Below, piece by piece: positions 46,746 to 57,000 of a stretch of 64,000 nucleotides of DNA. Origin of the DNA: Onchidella celtica (Eukaryota > Mollusca > Gastropoda > Systellommatophora > Onchidiidae); contig OZ007583.1 of NCBI GenBank assembly GCA_963931925.1, positions 19,732,548-19,796,547 on the forward strand. The letters are read 5' to 3'. Made by a program: the position numbers and the translations under genes. A model generated the notes under the pieces. The model worked only from the letters and a program-made list of their open reading frames with translations. It ran no database searches and was not told the origin of the DNA. The first letter of the stretch is position 1; every line of letters begins with the position of its first letter.

Positions 46746-48097
46746 AGATTCAGGAAAAATGCATGGAACAAAATAAAGCGCTGTATATCACATTTGTTGA
46801 CCTCACAAAAGCATTTGACACAGTGTGTCGTGAAGGCCTCTGAAAAATCTTGGCGAAATTCGGGTGTCCACCCGAATTCATCACAACAGTGCGCCAGTTT
46901 CATGATGGCATGCAAGCTGCAGTCAAAAGCAACGGCAGTTTTTCAGAGCCCTTTGCTGTCACAAATGGGGTAAAACAGGGTTGTGTCTTAGCCCCAACTC
47001 TGTTCAGCATCATGTTCTCTGCAATGCTACAAGAAGCCTTTAGCTCTCCTCCTCAAGGGGTAAGCATCAAGTACCGAACTGATGGCAGTCTATTCAACCT
47101 CAGGAGACTTCAGGCAAAAACCAAAACCAAAAGTAATCAAGTCTGTGACCTACTATTTGCTGATGATTGTGCACTTCTGGCACACGATGAGGATAGCATG
47201 CAAAACTGTGTTGATAAGTTCTCTAGTGCCTGTGACAACTTTGGCCTCACAATAAGCACAAAGAAGACGGAAGTGCTCCATCAGCCTACTCCAGACGACA
47301 AGTATCCTGTGACCCCAAATATCAAAGTCCATGACAGTCTTCTGAAGGTGTCGGAGAACTTCACCTATCTTGGCAGTACACTGTCTTCCGCGGCTCGTGT
47401 TGATACTGAAATTCTCTCAAGAATCAGCAAAGCCAGCTCTGCATTTGGCAGGCTTCGAAAGAGAGTGTGGGATGTTGCCGGCATTCGCACAGACACTAAG
47501 CTGAAAGTGTACAATGCTGTGGTCCTTCCCACCCTACTCTATGGGGCTGAAACCTGGACAGTGTACCAATCGCATGCCAGAAAGCTAAATCACTTTCATC
47601 TGGCCTGCCTTAGAAAGATCCTAAGGATCAAATGGCAGGATAAAATTCCAGACACTGAGGTCCTCAATCGTGCCAAGGAATTGAGCATCTTCTGCCACCT
47701 GAAAAAAATTCAGCTACGTTGGGCAGGACATGTTGTCAGAATGCCCGACTCCAGACTCCCTAAGCAAATCTTCTTCTCTGAGCTCTCCAATGGAACGAGG
47801 AATGTTGGGGCCCCAAAGAGACGTTACAAAGACACTCTCAAGCAATCACTGAAGGCCTTTGCCATTGATGTGAGTGAGTGGGAAAAGCTCTCGCTTGATC
47901 GAGCAAATTGGAGGGCGGCCCTTACCAGAGGCAGCAAAGCATGGGAAGCTGACAGAGTCCAGCAGGCTATCAAAAAAAGAGAACGGCGCAAGAAAAGGCC
48001 CAGTGGTACTGAACCAACGGAGCACTCTTGTCATTTATGCGGAAGGGTCTGCAGGACAAAAATAGGACTTATCAGTCACATGAGAAGCCATAAGCCA
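46746..48097 (+). pseudogene. LINE reverse transcriptase with C-terminal C2H2 finger, one stop, LTR-interrupted
   Basis: From the 5' truncation it reads EKCMEQNKALYITFVDLTKA, then FDTV and an in-frame TGA at 46841 where the family has Trp (GLWKIL). It then stays open through GVKQGCVLAPTLFSIMFSAM, catalytic LLFADDCALLAH, FTYLGSTLSS, LLYGAETWTVY and LRKILRIKWQDKIPD. The tail CHLCGRVCRTKIGLISHMRS is a C2H2 finger that some LINE families carry at the very end. Just after the second His the solo LTR begins, so the last residues of the open frame, which runs on to 48136, are LTR-derived. The endonuclease half is missing. Confidence 0.9.
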
Positions 48098-49334
48098 TGT
48101 CACAAATCCCAGACTGGGAGATGTAATAGTTTATGACAGGACGACAATCACGAACAAACAAGTTTAACACTTAACAAAACAACCCATCAGACTCACACAT
48201 TTATTAAACATAATTATACATATAATAGCGCAATTACATACATTATATTATTGAAATGACTGCCGTACAACGGCCTTATTCTCACACACACTCTCCCTCG
48301 GATCCACAATCCGGTAGTTACTCCTAAAGGCACTTCGGCCTCAGCCTCTCCCCTCAGGGTCTTAATAGCACATTAATAATTTACTGGCACCGCAGTCTCT
48401 CAATATCACCTTCCTATTGTCATACACCTTAGCATTCCCCTCGCACCTCAGCAGGGCAATAACACATTATTATTTCCACAGCCATCAACATGGCAACAAC
48501 ATAGTATCAGTTCACTAGCCTATCAACATGGCAACAATATAGTATCTCATTCACTCTCATATCTACGTCCCTGTCCGTGGCCTGACTGCCACGACTTTAT
48601 TATGTGCCTCTACTGTCCTGCACTGACAGCCTCACTTCTGGCCTATGTGTGGCCTCCGGCCCTATGCTGGCCTATCCCCTGTGCTCATCGAGGTGGCTCT
48701 GCGGCCCGTCCTCGACACCTACAAGAATAACATTACATTGGTATAATACCCTACCATTTCTATTCACTCCACCTCTCCTTACAATCCCTGAAGCGTACAC
48801 ACACTAGTTCACCTTTCACTCACCACACATCTTACGGTAACACACTTCCATCGGAGTACACACTACTCACTCGCGCTACAAATCCACGAACTCACTTCAT
48901 CTATCGCTCATGGCGCACATTGCTATATTCAATATCAAGGACTTCCACATTCCTCACATATACTTATTTACATCATGGTAATAGACGAATATAATATAAT
49001 ACATCAATCATAATAATCAATCAACGTTCTACATACCAGTCATTACTGGAACAACACTCATCCGTCTCCCGACTGCTTTCACTTATGTCCGCCCGCTGGG
49101 CTCTTCCTAACGTCCGTTCAATAGGACCCTCTAACTTGCAGTGATAGTAATACCGCGCTTTCGCCTCATTCAGACTTCCACACCCTCATACACGCACGCT
49201 TTTCCCACTTGTCTGCATGAGTTATTTTTACTCTTCCCCTTTCACGTCTTTTCCTATCCGTCTGTCGTGAGCTCTTCTTATTCTACACCCGCTCTGTAGC
49301 AATCCCCTTAATTGCACTCACTCCACTCGTGACA
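48098..49334 (-). mobile_element. solo LTR (copy C), inverted and diverged
   Basis: On the minus strand it starts TGTCACGAGTGGAGTGAGTG and ends CCCAGTCTGGGATTTGTGACA, so it is the family of copies A and B, but clearly more diverged. It interrupts the LINE after its zinc finger. The five bases on either side (AGCCA and GAACA) do not match, so there is no intact target duplication, unlike the other solo LTRs. Confidence 0.88.
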
Positions 49335-49955
49335 GAACAGTCTTTCCATTCTGTCCTCTGTGTCCTTTAGTTCTCTTTATTGTCCATGTGTTGAAATTCT
49401 CAACAATTTCTGTTCTTTATTCCTCTGGTGTTGTTAAGGTCATCATCATACCTGATGGACGAACTATTATAGTTTGAAGTAAAGTAGATGTAAATATTAT
49501 CACCATCAAAATCCATATCCAACAGTTACATTTTGTTTTATAGGGGTGTTTTTAGTTATGGGTCAGATCTGGCACACTGGGAAGCCTTGGACATTTTCAT
49601 TTGCCAGATCTGGCACAGTGGGCATTTGAGGAATGTTTTTTTTCACAGAGCCCTGCTTCAATGTAAAAGGCCATAAAGTTGAAGTTGACTGGTAAATAAA
49701 GAAAATGCAAGTAGACATTATTTTGGTTTAAATAATACAATAAACGGCCTCTAGACTGTGTGTGGGGACTTATAAAGAAATTACTTTTTGTATTTATACG
49801 AATTGTAAACTGTGAAATATACATTGGTTTGTATTGAAATAATTGTAATTTGTACTCACTATCTTTTTTCTTCGAATGTTCTATACTTTCTAGCTTGCAA
49901 CTTGAAATAACACTAACATATTTTGCCCGTTTTCTTTCATTTTTCAGTCAAGGAA

Positions 49956-50774
49956 ATGGACGCAGAGGCGGAAGATATTCTAAATGTTGTTGATCCTAAT
50001 GAAAGTGATTTCCTGTCACCCGGAGACGAATATATACCTGAAGATACTACAGACTCTGACAGTGAAATGGAAATGCCCTCTACCACCAGAAAACGGAGGG
50101 TTCAGACATCAAACAAGAGGAGAAAAGAAGAGTCAGAAGATAGTTCAAGTGAAGATGATATTCCTTTATCAAGGGTTCAGGAAGAACTTAGACAGCGTGC
50201 GATTTGTGAGGAAGAAGTGATCACGCACATACTTGATGAGCCTATGTGCAAGTTGAAGACTGAGAAGGAGCTAAAAAAAAGGAGGGGAGAGGAAGCATGG
50301 ACAGTTTGGTGGATTGTGACTCCAACATCGTACGACAACAAGAAAGTGGATGTTATTTCATCGTAGGTTGGAACAGAGCCCATTAAAAATGTAACCAGAT
50401 GGGACAAAAAAACTGAAGAAGAAAACTGCAGTGAAGTGCCCATAATTCGCACATACAACAAACACATGGGAGGGTTGCATCTCCTTGATTGTCTCACCGC
50501 TCTCTACAAAGCCAAAGTCAAAACTCGCTGGTGGTACATTTATTTGTTCTATCATACCATCAACATGGCGGTAGGCACCAGCTGGCTGAGACATCGTAGT
50601 CACTGCAGAATGCTTCAGCAGCCCCAAGTCAAGCTATGTGACTTCCAGCAGTCGATTGCTGATAGTTTGGTGATAGTCGGAAGGTTTGCCAGGGCGTCCA
50701 GCAACTGGGAGTCCCCAACCTTTCCAAAGCTCCAGAACTCAAGAGATACCTCCAACTGTCGATACACGGCTTGA
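49956..50774 (+). pseudogene. piggyBac (PGBD-like) transposase, catalytic core deleted
   Basis: The start at 49956 gives MDAEAEDILNVVDPNESD, an acidic N-terminus with a basic KRRVQTSNKRRKEE patch, as in PGBD proteins. Then, after residue about 95, the sequence jumps to LKTEKELKKRRGEEAW, VTPTSYDNKKVDVISS, an in-frame TAG (50364) and VGTEPIKNVTRWDKK, YNKHMGGLHLLDCLTALYKA and KTRWWYIYLFYHTINMAV. These are the late conserved blocks of piggyBac transposases. The whole catalytic Asp region, some 200-300 residues in the family, is missing. It is therefore a non-autonomous, broken copy. Confidence 0.82.
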
Positions 50775-50895
50775 TCGCGTGGATCAAGTTTTAGGCGAAA
50801 ACAACTTTCAAATTGTGTTATTGTACATCCTTTTGAACCTATTCTGTGAAAATGAAATTTTTCTGTCAAAGATTTCTATACCTGGGCACTAGAGG

Positions 50896-53800
50896 ACTAC
50901 ATCAGGGCAAAAATCTCACTTCAGGTCAAAACAAACTCTGTGTGATGGTTCAACCCCATCAAAAACAATAGTCCACATGCCACACTATCAGTTGTTCCAA
51001 ATTTCTGGTTAGGTTTCTACTTTTGTCAAATTTCTCACCTGGTGATCAGGTCTCCTACAACCCAGTCACCAGTGGCACTCGGTAGTCACTGACTGGATCC
51101 TCTGCAACCTGACCACCACTGATGGGAGGTGGAGGTCAGAATCTGGTGGTCACAGTAACTGATCAGAGAAATTCAGTGATTCTTTGTAGCTTTACACTTT
51201 TTTTTTTTTTTTTGAAAAATCATGAAATTTCAAGAGGTACTTTTTGGCAGAAATACTGGATGCAGTGGTTTAAAGTTTTCGTTGCATCCTGTAAGCTCCA
51301 ATCATTGCCACATGGAGTTAATTCTCCAATTCTACTTCATGAAATGTATTCACTATGCTTTAACATAAGCTTTCAAAGTTTACTTCCTTGTGAAAGAACA
51401 GACGTCGCTTTTTGTAATTAGTGAAATCAAAAGCGATGCCACAAAAATAATTTTTAATGAAATCAAAAGAGATGCCACAAAAATAATTTAAACTGGTTTA
51501 TTTCCTGTGCTACCAACTCTTGCTGACAGGTCATGGGTGTTTACAGCTGACCACAATGTAGCATGTGCTGGCAATCAAGACAAACTGCTCTAGTACCAAC
51601 AAAACAACATCAACATAAATTGATAGATGACGGTTGATTGCACTTCACATCTACAACAACAACAACAACAACAGTTTATGAAGCCAGATGATAATTACAA
51701 CAAAATGCTCTCCAGTTGGGTTTAAGCCTACAGCAGGAACTCTTACAAAAATTACTATACCACTCAGCACATCTACAACTGCAATCACAACAGTTAATGG
51801 AAAGACAGATCTGGCCCAAAATTGGCAAAGTGTACCAAGAACACATTTTGTTAAATTCTCCTATGCCCAATAACAAAATATTGAACTCCTCTCCTAAGGA
51901 CCAGAAATATATTCTAAAAAAACAGTGTTAACTCTCTACAGGCTGAGATGAAGACAATCATCATCGTAAGTACATCAAAACTTTATGTGACTGCAGATGC
52001 AATTCATCTGGGATTTTGTATTACTTTTTTACACAAAGTGTATAGAGAAGCGAAGAGCGACATTTCCAATTATCCTTTCCATTTCACTTGTTGAAAATGG
52101 CTCTTATTTTTGCAGTTTAAAAAATCGTAAATAGATTATACAAAGGACCGAATTTGTCCCAGGTGGATGTGTCCGTGTAATTTATAGTCAAAAATTGAGA
52201 TAATACACAAAATTTCACATTTTTTTGGTTGCATAATCAGGACATTTTAGGTGTTTACATGTTCATCCTCTAGTTCCATTACAGTATGGTGCAGACATGT
52301 TAGTGTAATGCACATGAAAAAAATCCATAGTGTTGACAATAATGAATGGTGTTCAATGAATGTTGTCAGTCCACTGGCTGAAGAAACAAACATTCACTTG
52401 TTGGATGGTACATTCAATAAAATCCCCTTTGACACGATTACTGGTATCATCTAGCTGCATTATCACAAAATTCTCACAACACAATTTTTCAGTTGTGCAG
52501 AAGCCCTGAGAATTGCTCTTGGTCACCGGTTAGATAAATGTTACGCAAGTAATTAACCTAAGCTTACTGCTAGTTTTAAGATGATCTGGCACAGAATATA
52601 TCTAATGTAACTGATGGAGACTGCACGTCTACTTGGTCATTTTTCAAACTAACACAAACTACAACATCTGTTACATAGAGGGAACAGTTTCAGGCTAGCG
52701 AAGGACAAACAAGAGCGGGTAGGGAAATTCTGTTTTCTTTGAGTACAATAGCTCACAGGACTGAAAGACAGTTCTAAAGGCAAAACTTGATCTGTTGTTT
52801 TTTTTTACACCTAAATGTAAACTGTATTTCATATATGTTTTTCTCTTTCTCCATCGCTGATTTAAGGGCTTCAAAGTAGATACATACCATACTATGTGAA
52901 TTAGCTAAAGCAGAAAGAGCAATTATGTGGAGGGGAAAAAAAAAGAAGCCAAAATGTGCTCTCTCCACAGTAAGTACTTCCCAAGTAGCTCTTGCAGCAA
53001 TTTACATGAATATGAAAAAATTGGGAGAACAAACGAAAACAGCAACTACCTTCTCATGGAAAAGAAAAAAAAATCTTTTCACATCTAGACAAAAATATAA
53101 GCAACACAAAAGTATAATCACAAAGCTTCAGTAAGACAACATTCTTACTACATGGTAGTAGCTGAATAGCTTTGTTTATACTTTCCCATTTCCCTTATCT
53201 CTGTATCATTTCCTGAAACTTAATGTACATATACTGAAGGTGTGTGACAGGAGTGCCAACAGCACAATATTAATTTCTTTAATCAAAGACTATCACAGTG
53301 TTATGGGAAAGATGGTCTTCTAAGCCTGGTTCGACTTGCTCACCTGAAAGATAAATTTACAGAGGAAACATTTACCTTTTCAGCAGTGCTGAGTCCATTT
53401 TAAGTGTGGGTGTGGATTTTACAGCCAATCATCTCAATAATGATTATTACTGTCTGGATAAAACTATCTATCAAATATATATGAATGCATGTTGAAACAC
53501 ATGTATAGATTCTTCAGAGGTGGCATTACTGATAACAGCATTCTTGAGATGTTGGCCTACAATGTTATAGAATATCTTCCTAAACATTCAAGGCTAAATC
53601 TTCAAACATGTCAACAGTTTAATTCATGAAAAGTATGCTCTGAAAGAAAGCGTAATGGATTTATACCACCTAGAAAAAGTAACAGGTATAAGTTGGTCTT
53701 TAACTTTAAACAAAGTGTAAATCTGTTCTCATTATCAAAAAATAATGTTGTTATCAAAATTGTAACAAAAAAATGAGTTCCACTGACAAAAGATACACAC

Positions 53801-54062
53801 GAAATAAACAAAAAACACTTAAGCAGTCACTAACAGAGATTTTCTTGTATTATACGACCTCTCTGTTTTTTATTTAACTAATCTATCTAAATATGATCTA
53901 CAGCTCTCAAAATTACCTAAATTCCAAAGCAATACATTTCTCATGCTCATGACTGGATACTTTTTAATCAAAAAAGATTTCACAAAACACCGTTATTAAG
54001 ATTCAAAACCTAAGTAGCCAAAGAAAGTATTCTTCACGCTACTTGGTGATAAGGGTTGACAA
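50896..54062. other. non-coding stretch downstream of the desaturase gene
   Basis: No exon or domain was recognised. It includes a GTGGTCAGGTTGCAG-like inverted repeat around 51040-51150, a tandem duplication (AATCAAAAGCGATGCCACAA / AATCAAAAGAGATGCCACAA) at 51425-51487 and an ACA repeat at 51651-51671. The right end (about 53700-54062) is probably the desaturase 3' UTR; a TTTATT (AATAAA on minus) lies at 53869-53874. Confidence 0.45.
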
Positions 54063-57000
54063 TCATGACGTTGAGTCATGATAAGCTTGATAGGTCGATA
54101 ACCACAGTTCCCCGGAGTGCTTTAATGATCTGGAAATGTACCAGACAAAAACAAACAATAATGTACACATAATGAGCAATGTTCTACAAAAGATGAAAAC
54201 TGGGCATAAAAATATCATTTATATACTAGCTGGGGTATCTGGTGTTTCCCAGGATAAATCTGTTATTAGTCTCAGTTCTTGATGATTACAATGGGTCTCT
54301 TCACTTTGCCCATTCTTTTAGTTTTATTTCACAGTTGTGTCCTTGTATTAGTTGTATTTGTTTCTTTTTAGATAGATATAGGTCTTGTTAAATTCCTCCT
54401 GCTCAATGATGCCACTAGGCACACCCCATCAACTGTCGAGGTGAATAGTAATCTGTGCACTGAGTAGCATTTGTATAGTGACCACATCGCACAAAGTGAT
54501 AATGTCATGGACTCATTTATTGTATTCATGGAAAAGAACGGGTCATGGGACGAAATTAGCAACACAAAGCAAACTAAAATAAAATACTTCTCCACTATTT
54601 CAAGTATCCAAATCTAAGAGAAAAACCTTCTGCAGTTTAAAAGGAAGGCGCTAGTAAAATTTCATGCAAATCTGAGCTGCATGACAAGCGTCAGTTCATG
54701 TTAAAAATCCGCCAATTTTTTTTTTTACAATTTAGAGAAGTACTGCAACAATGAAAGTGTCTAGTTAATGTCATCTCTACTGCAATGCTAAATGATATTT
54801 TGTACTGTCATTAACATAGAACAGAAAGATTTTGCAAAATCATGTTTTGAAATGGATGTTTTGAAACTCTTCTGGCAAAAAGTTAAGGTGCACTTGTTTA
54901 TCTTCAACATTAACATTTTATCTCTTCAGACACAAGAAAAAAATGAATATTAAGTTGCTCATAAGTATTTTTTTTTTTTTGGTATCATGTGGTTTGACAT
55001 CACAGTGACCTTTCACTTTCATAGATACCAAATGTCTTCAGTCCGTACAATTGAGGTGCTCAGCAACATAAACATACAATTGTGTACACGGACATTGCTT
55101 TTCCAATAACATCTTGCTATGAACATTGTTTTTCCGGCCTGATTTTCCTATGCATGGCTTTTGCCACTATAATTTTGCTATGAACACTGTTTTTCTAACA
55201 TGTTTGCTATGAACATTTTATCAACATGATCAGCACGATTATGCTATGAACATTGCTTTTCCGGCATAATTTTGCTATGAACTTTGCTTTTGCAGCCAGA
55301 TTTTGTCATGATTATTAAGATGGTCAATAGGTATCCTCAAGAGAAAGTATCCACTGACTACCACTTCTGGGACTCACCTTACAATATCGGCAAAAGCTGT
55401 GCTGAGGGCCTTGACCTGGTAGGACAAACCATGTTTTTCACACAGAGACTTTACTAGCGGTGCTATCTTGTGCAAGTTGTGTCTGGGCATGGTGGGGAAC
55501 AAGCTAGGGAAACAGAAATTCATATGCTATCATCAAACTGTTTCATACAATATCAGCATAACTTCTGATTCCTTTGGTTATGGATTCTTACAACATTTCC
55601 TTGGCCTTTTCTTGCTACCTTTTAGATATAGCCTAGATGCACACTGGCTGATATTGGTAGCCTCTCTAGATGGACAGTGACATCCTGACAGTGAGATCCA
55701 ACTTAGTTGGCTGGTGCGCGACATCTCGCTGAAACTCAGTGTCATGACATTACCATCCAACTAGCTGGCCAATCAAATCAGCTAGTGCACGCCATGGCTT
55801 TCAATGCTTGAGTGACAGGGAACAAAGTAAAAAAATCTGAATTCCTTTTGGACACAGTCGCTTATCAGTACAGTCCTACCAACACACAGAAACAAATGCG
55901 TGTTTGTTTACTTTTACAATGACAATAACTTCAAAAACAGAATCACAGAAAATAATGGAAATCATGGAATTCCTGGAATCCTGCAGTGTGTGTCACGATT
56001 CCTCACGGCATGGCCAACCCATACAAGAATTTCAAACTAAAAATTCACTTATATCTGGAGAAAAACAAAAAAAAAGTGCCTGGTGTTCTAACCTCTCTCA
56101 ACCAAAGAGGCTGACTGTACAGTTGCAATATCCATTGTAATATATTATTTAGAAAACACAAAAAATCTACAGTGTAATATAGTTCAAGCACAAACTGAAA
56201 GAAAGAAAACATACTGGTGCTCAATCTGAAAGTTGAGATGTCCAGTAAACCAATCATTGAAGAAACTTTGTTCTACGTTACAGGTGGCTTGCAGTTGTAG
56301 GGGCAGCCAGGGCAAGGCTGTATCATGGTCGATCTCCATGGGGATGTGGTTGGACTGGGTAACCCAGGCAAACCAGTGACTCTCCAGGCATCTGTATGGA
56401 ATACAATGAACAAATCAAAATTTCTTTAAAAAAGAACAAGCAGATTATATTTTTCAACTGTCAAAATATTTCAGTAATGTATGGATTAACGTATAAATTC
56501 TCTTACATTCAAACGTGCCAAAAAATATGACTTCCTGCAAAGTTTTCATTATCCCAGGCATAGTTTATTAATAATTACAAGACATATTAATAAGAAGTTT
56601 CACATCCATCTGTTGTCATTTCACCACGGAATGAGTTCTTGAGTCACAGACTACATGCTGCATTTGAAACTATTGAAGTTGGTTGATTTTTCAGGGTTAA
56701 CAAACAGTTCACTATGAATCTGATCGAGGAATATTCATCAAGTTTGACCCAACATGCCTTGTTATGGCAACAATGGTGACTTACTATTAAAATGATTTTG
56801 TTTTATCAAAGAGAAGAAGAACAAACAATTGAGGGGGTTAGAATTAGAAGGGATCAAAGTGCCATCTGACTACTTTAGAGAAAGAAGCAAAAAAACATCA
56901 TTTCAGTATTAAACCAATTGAATTTAATATCTTAATGACTTACTCCAGGAGCTGAAGTCAGTATTGCAAACGTTTATTAAATTCGATTGGTTTATACTAA

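Larger units (their letters stand above)
46729..49467 (+). mobile_element. LINE with 14-bp TSD, interrupted by a solo LTR
   Basis: TATAGTTTGAAGTA is found at 46715-46728 and 49468-49481, a perfect 14-bp target duplication. Between them lies an RT-coding part (46746-48097), the solo LTR C (48098-49334) and the LINE 3' end (49335-49467, ending GTCATCATCATACCTGATGG + ACGAACTAT). At the 5' junction the first 15 nt of the LINE (46746-46760) are present again in inverted form (46728-46742) with a 3-nt loop. Confidence 0.9.
46435..50895. mobile_element. piggyBac-like remnant carrying a nested LINE and solo LTR
   Basis: CCTCTGGTGCCCAG at 46435-46448 is matched inverted by CTGGGCACTAGAGG at 50882-50895 (one difference), and piggyBac ends typically begin CCYT. 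A piggyBac transposase relic lies at 49956-50774. Palindromic GCCAGATCTGGCA-type motifs recur inside (46449, 49564, 49603). The expected TTAA duplication is not intact at either side, so the limits are tentative. Without the insertions it is about 1.7 kb. Confidence 0.5.
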
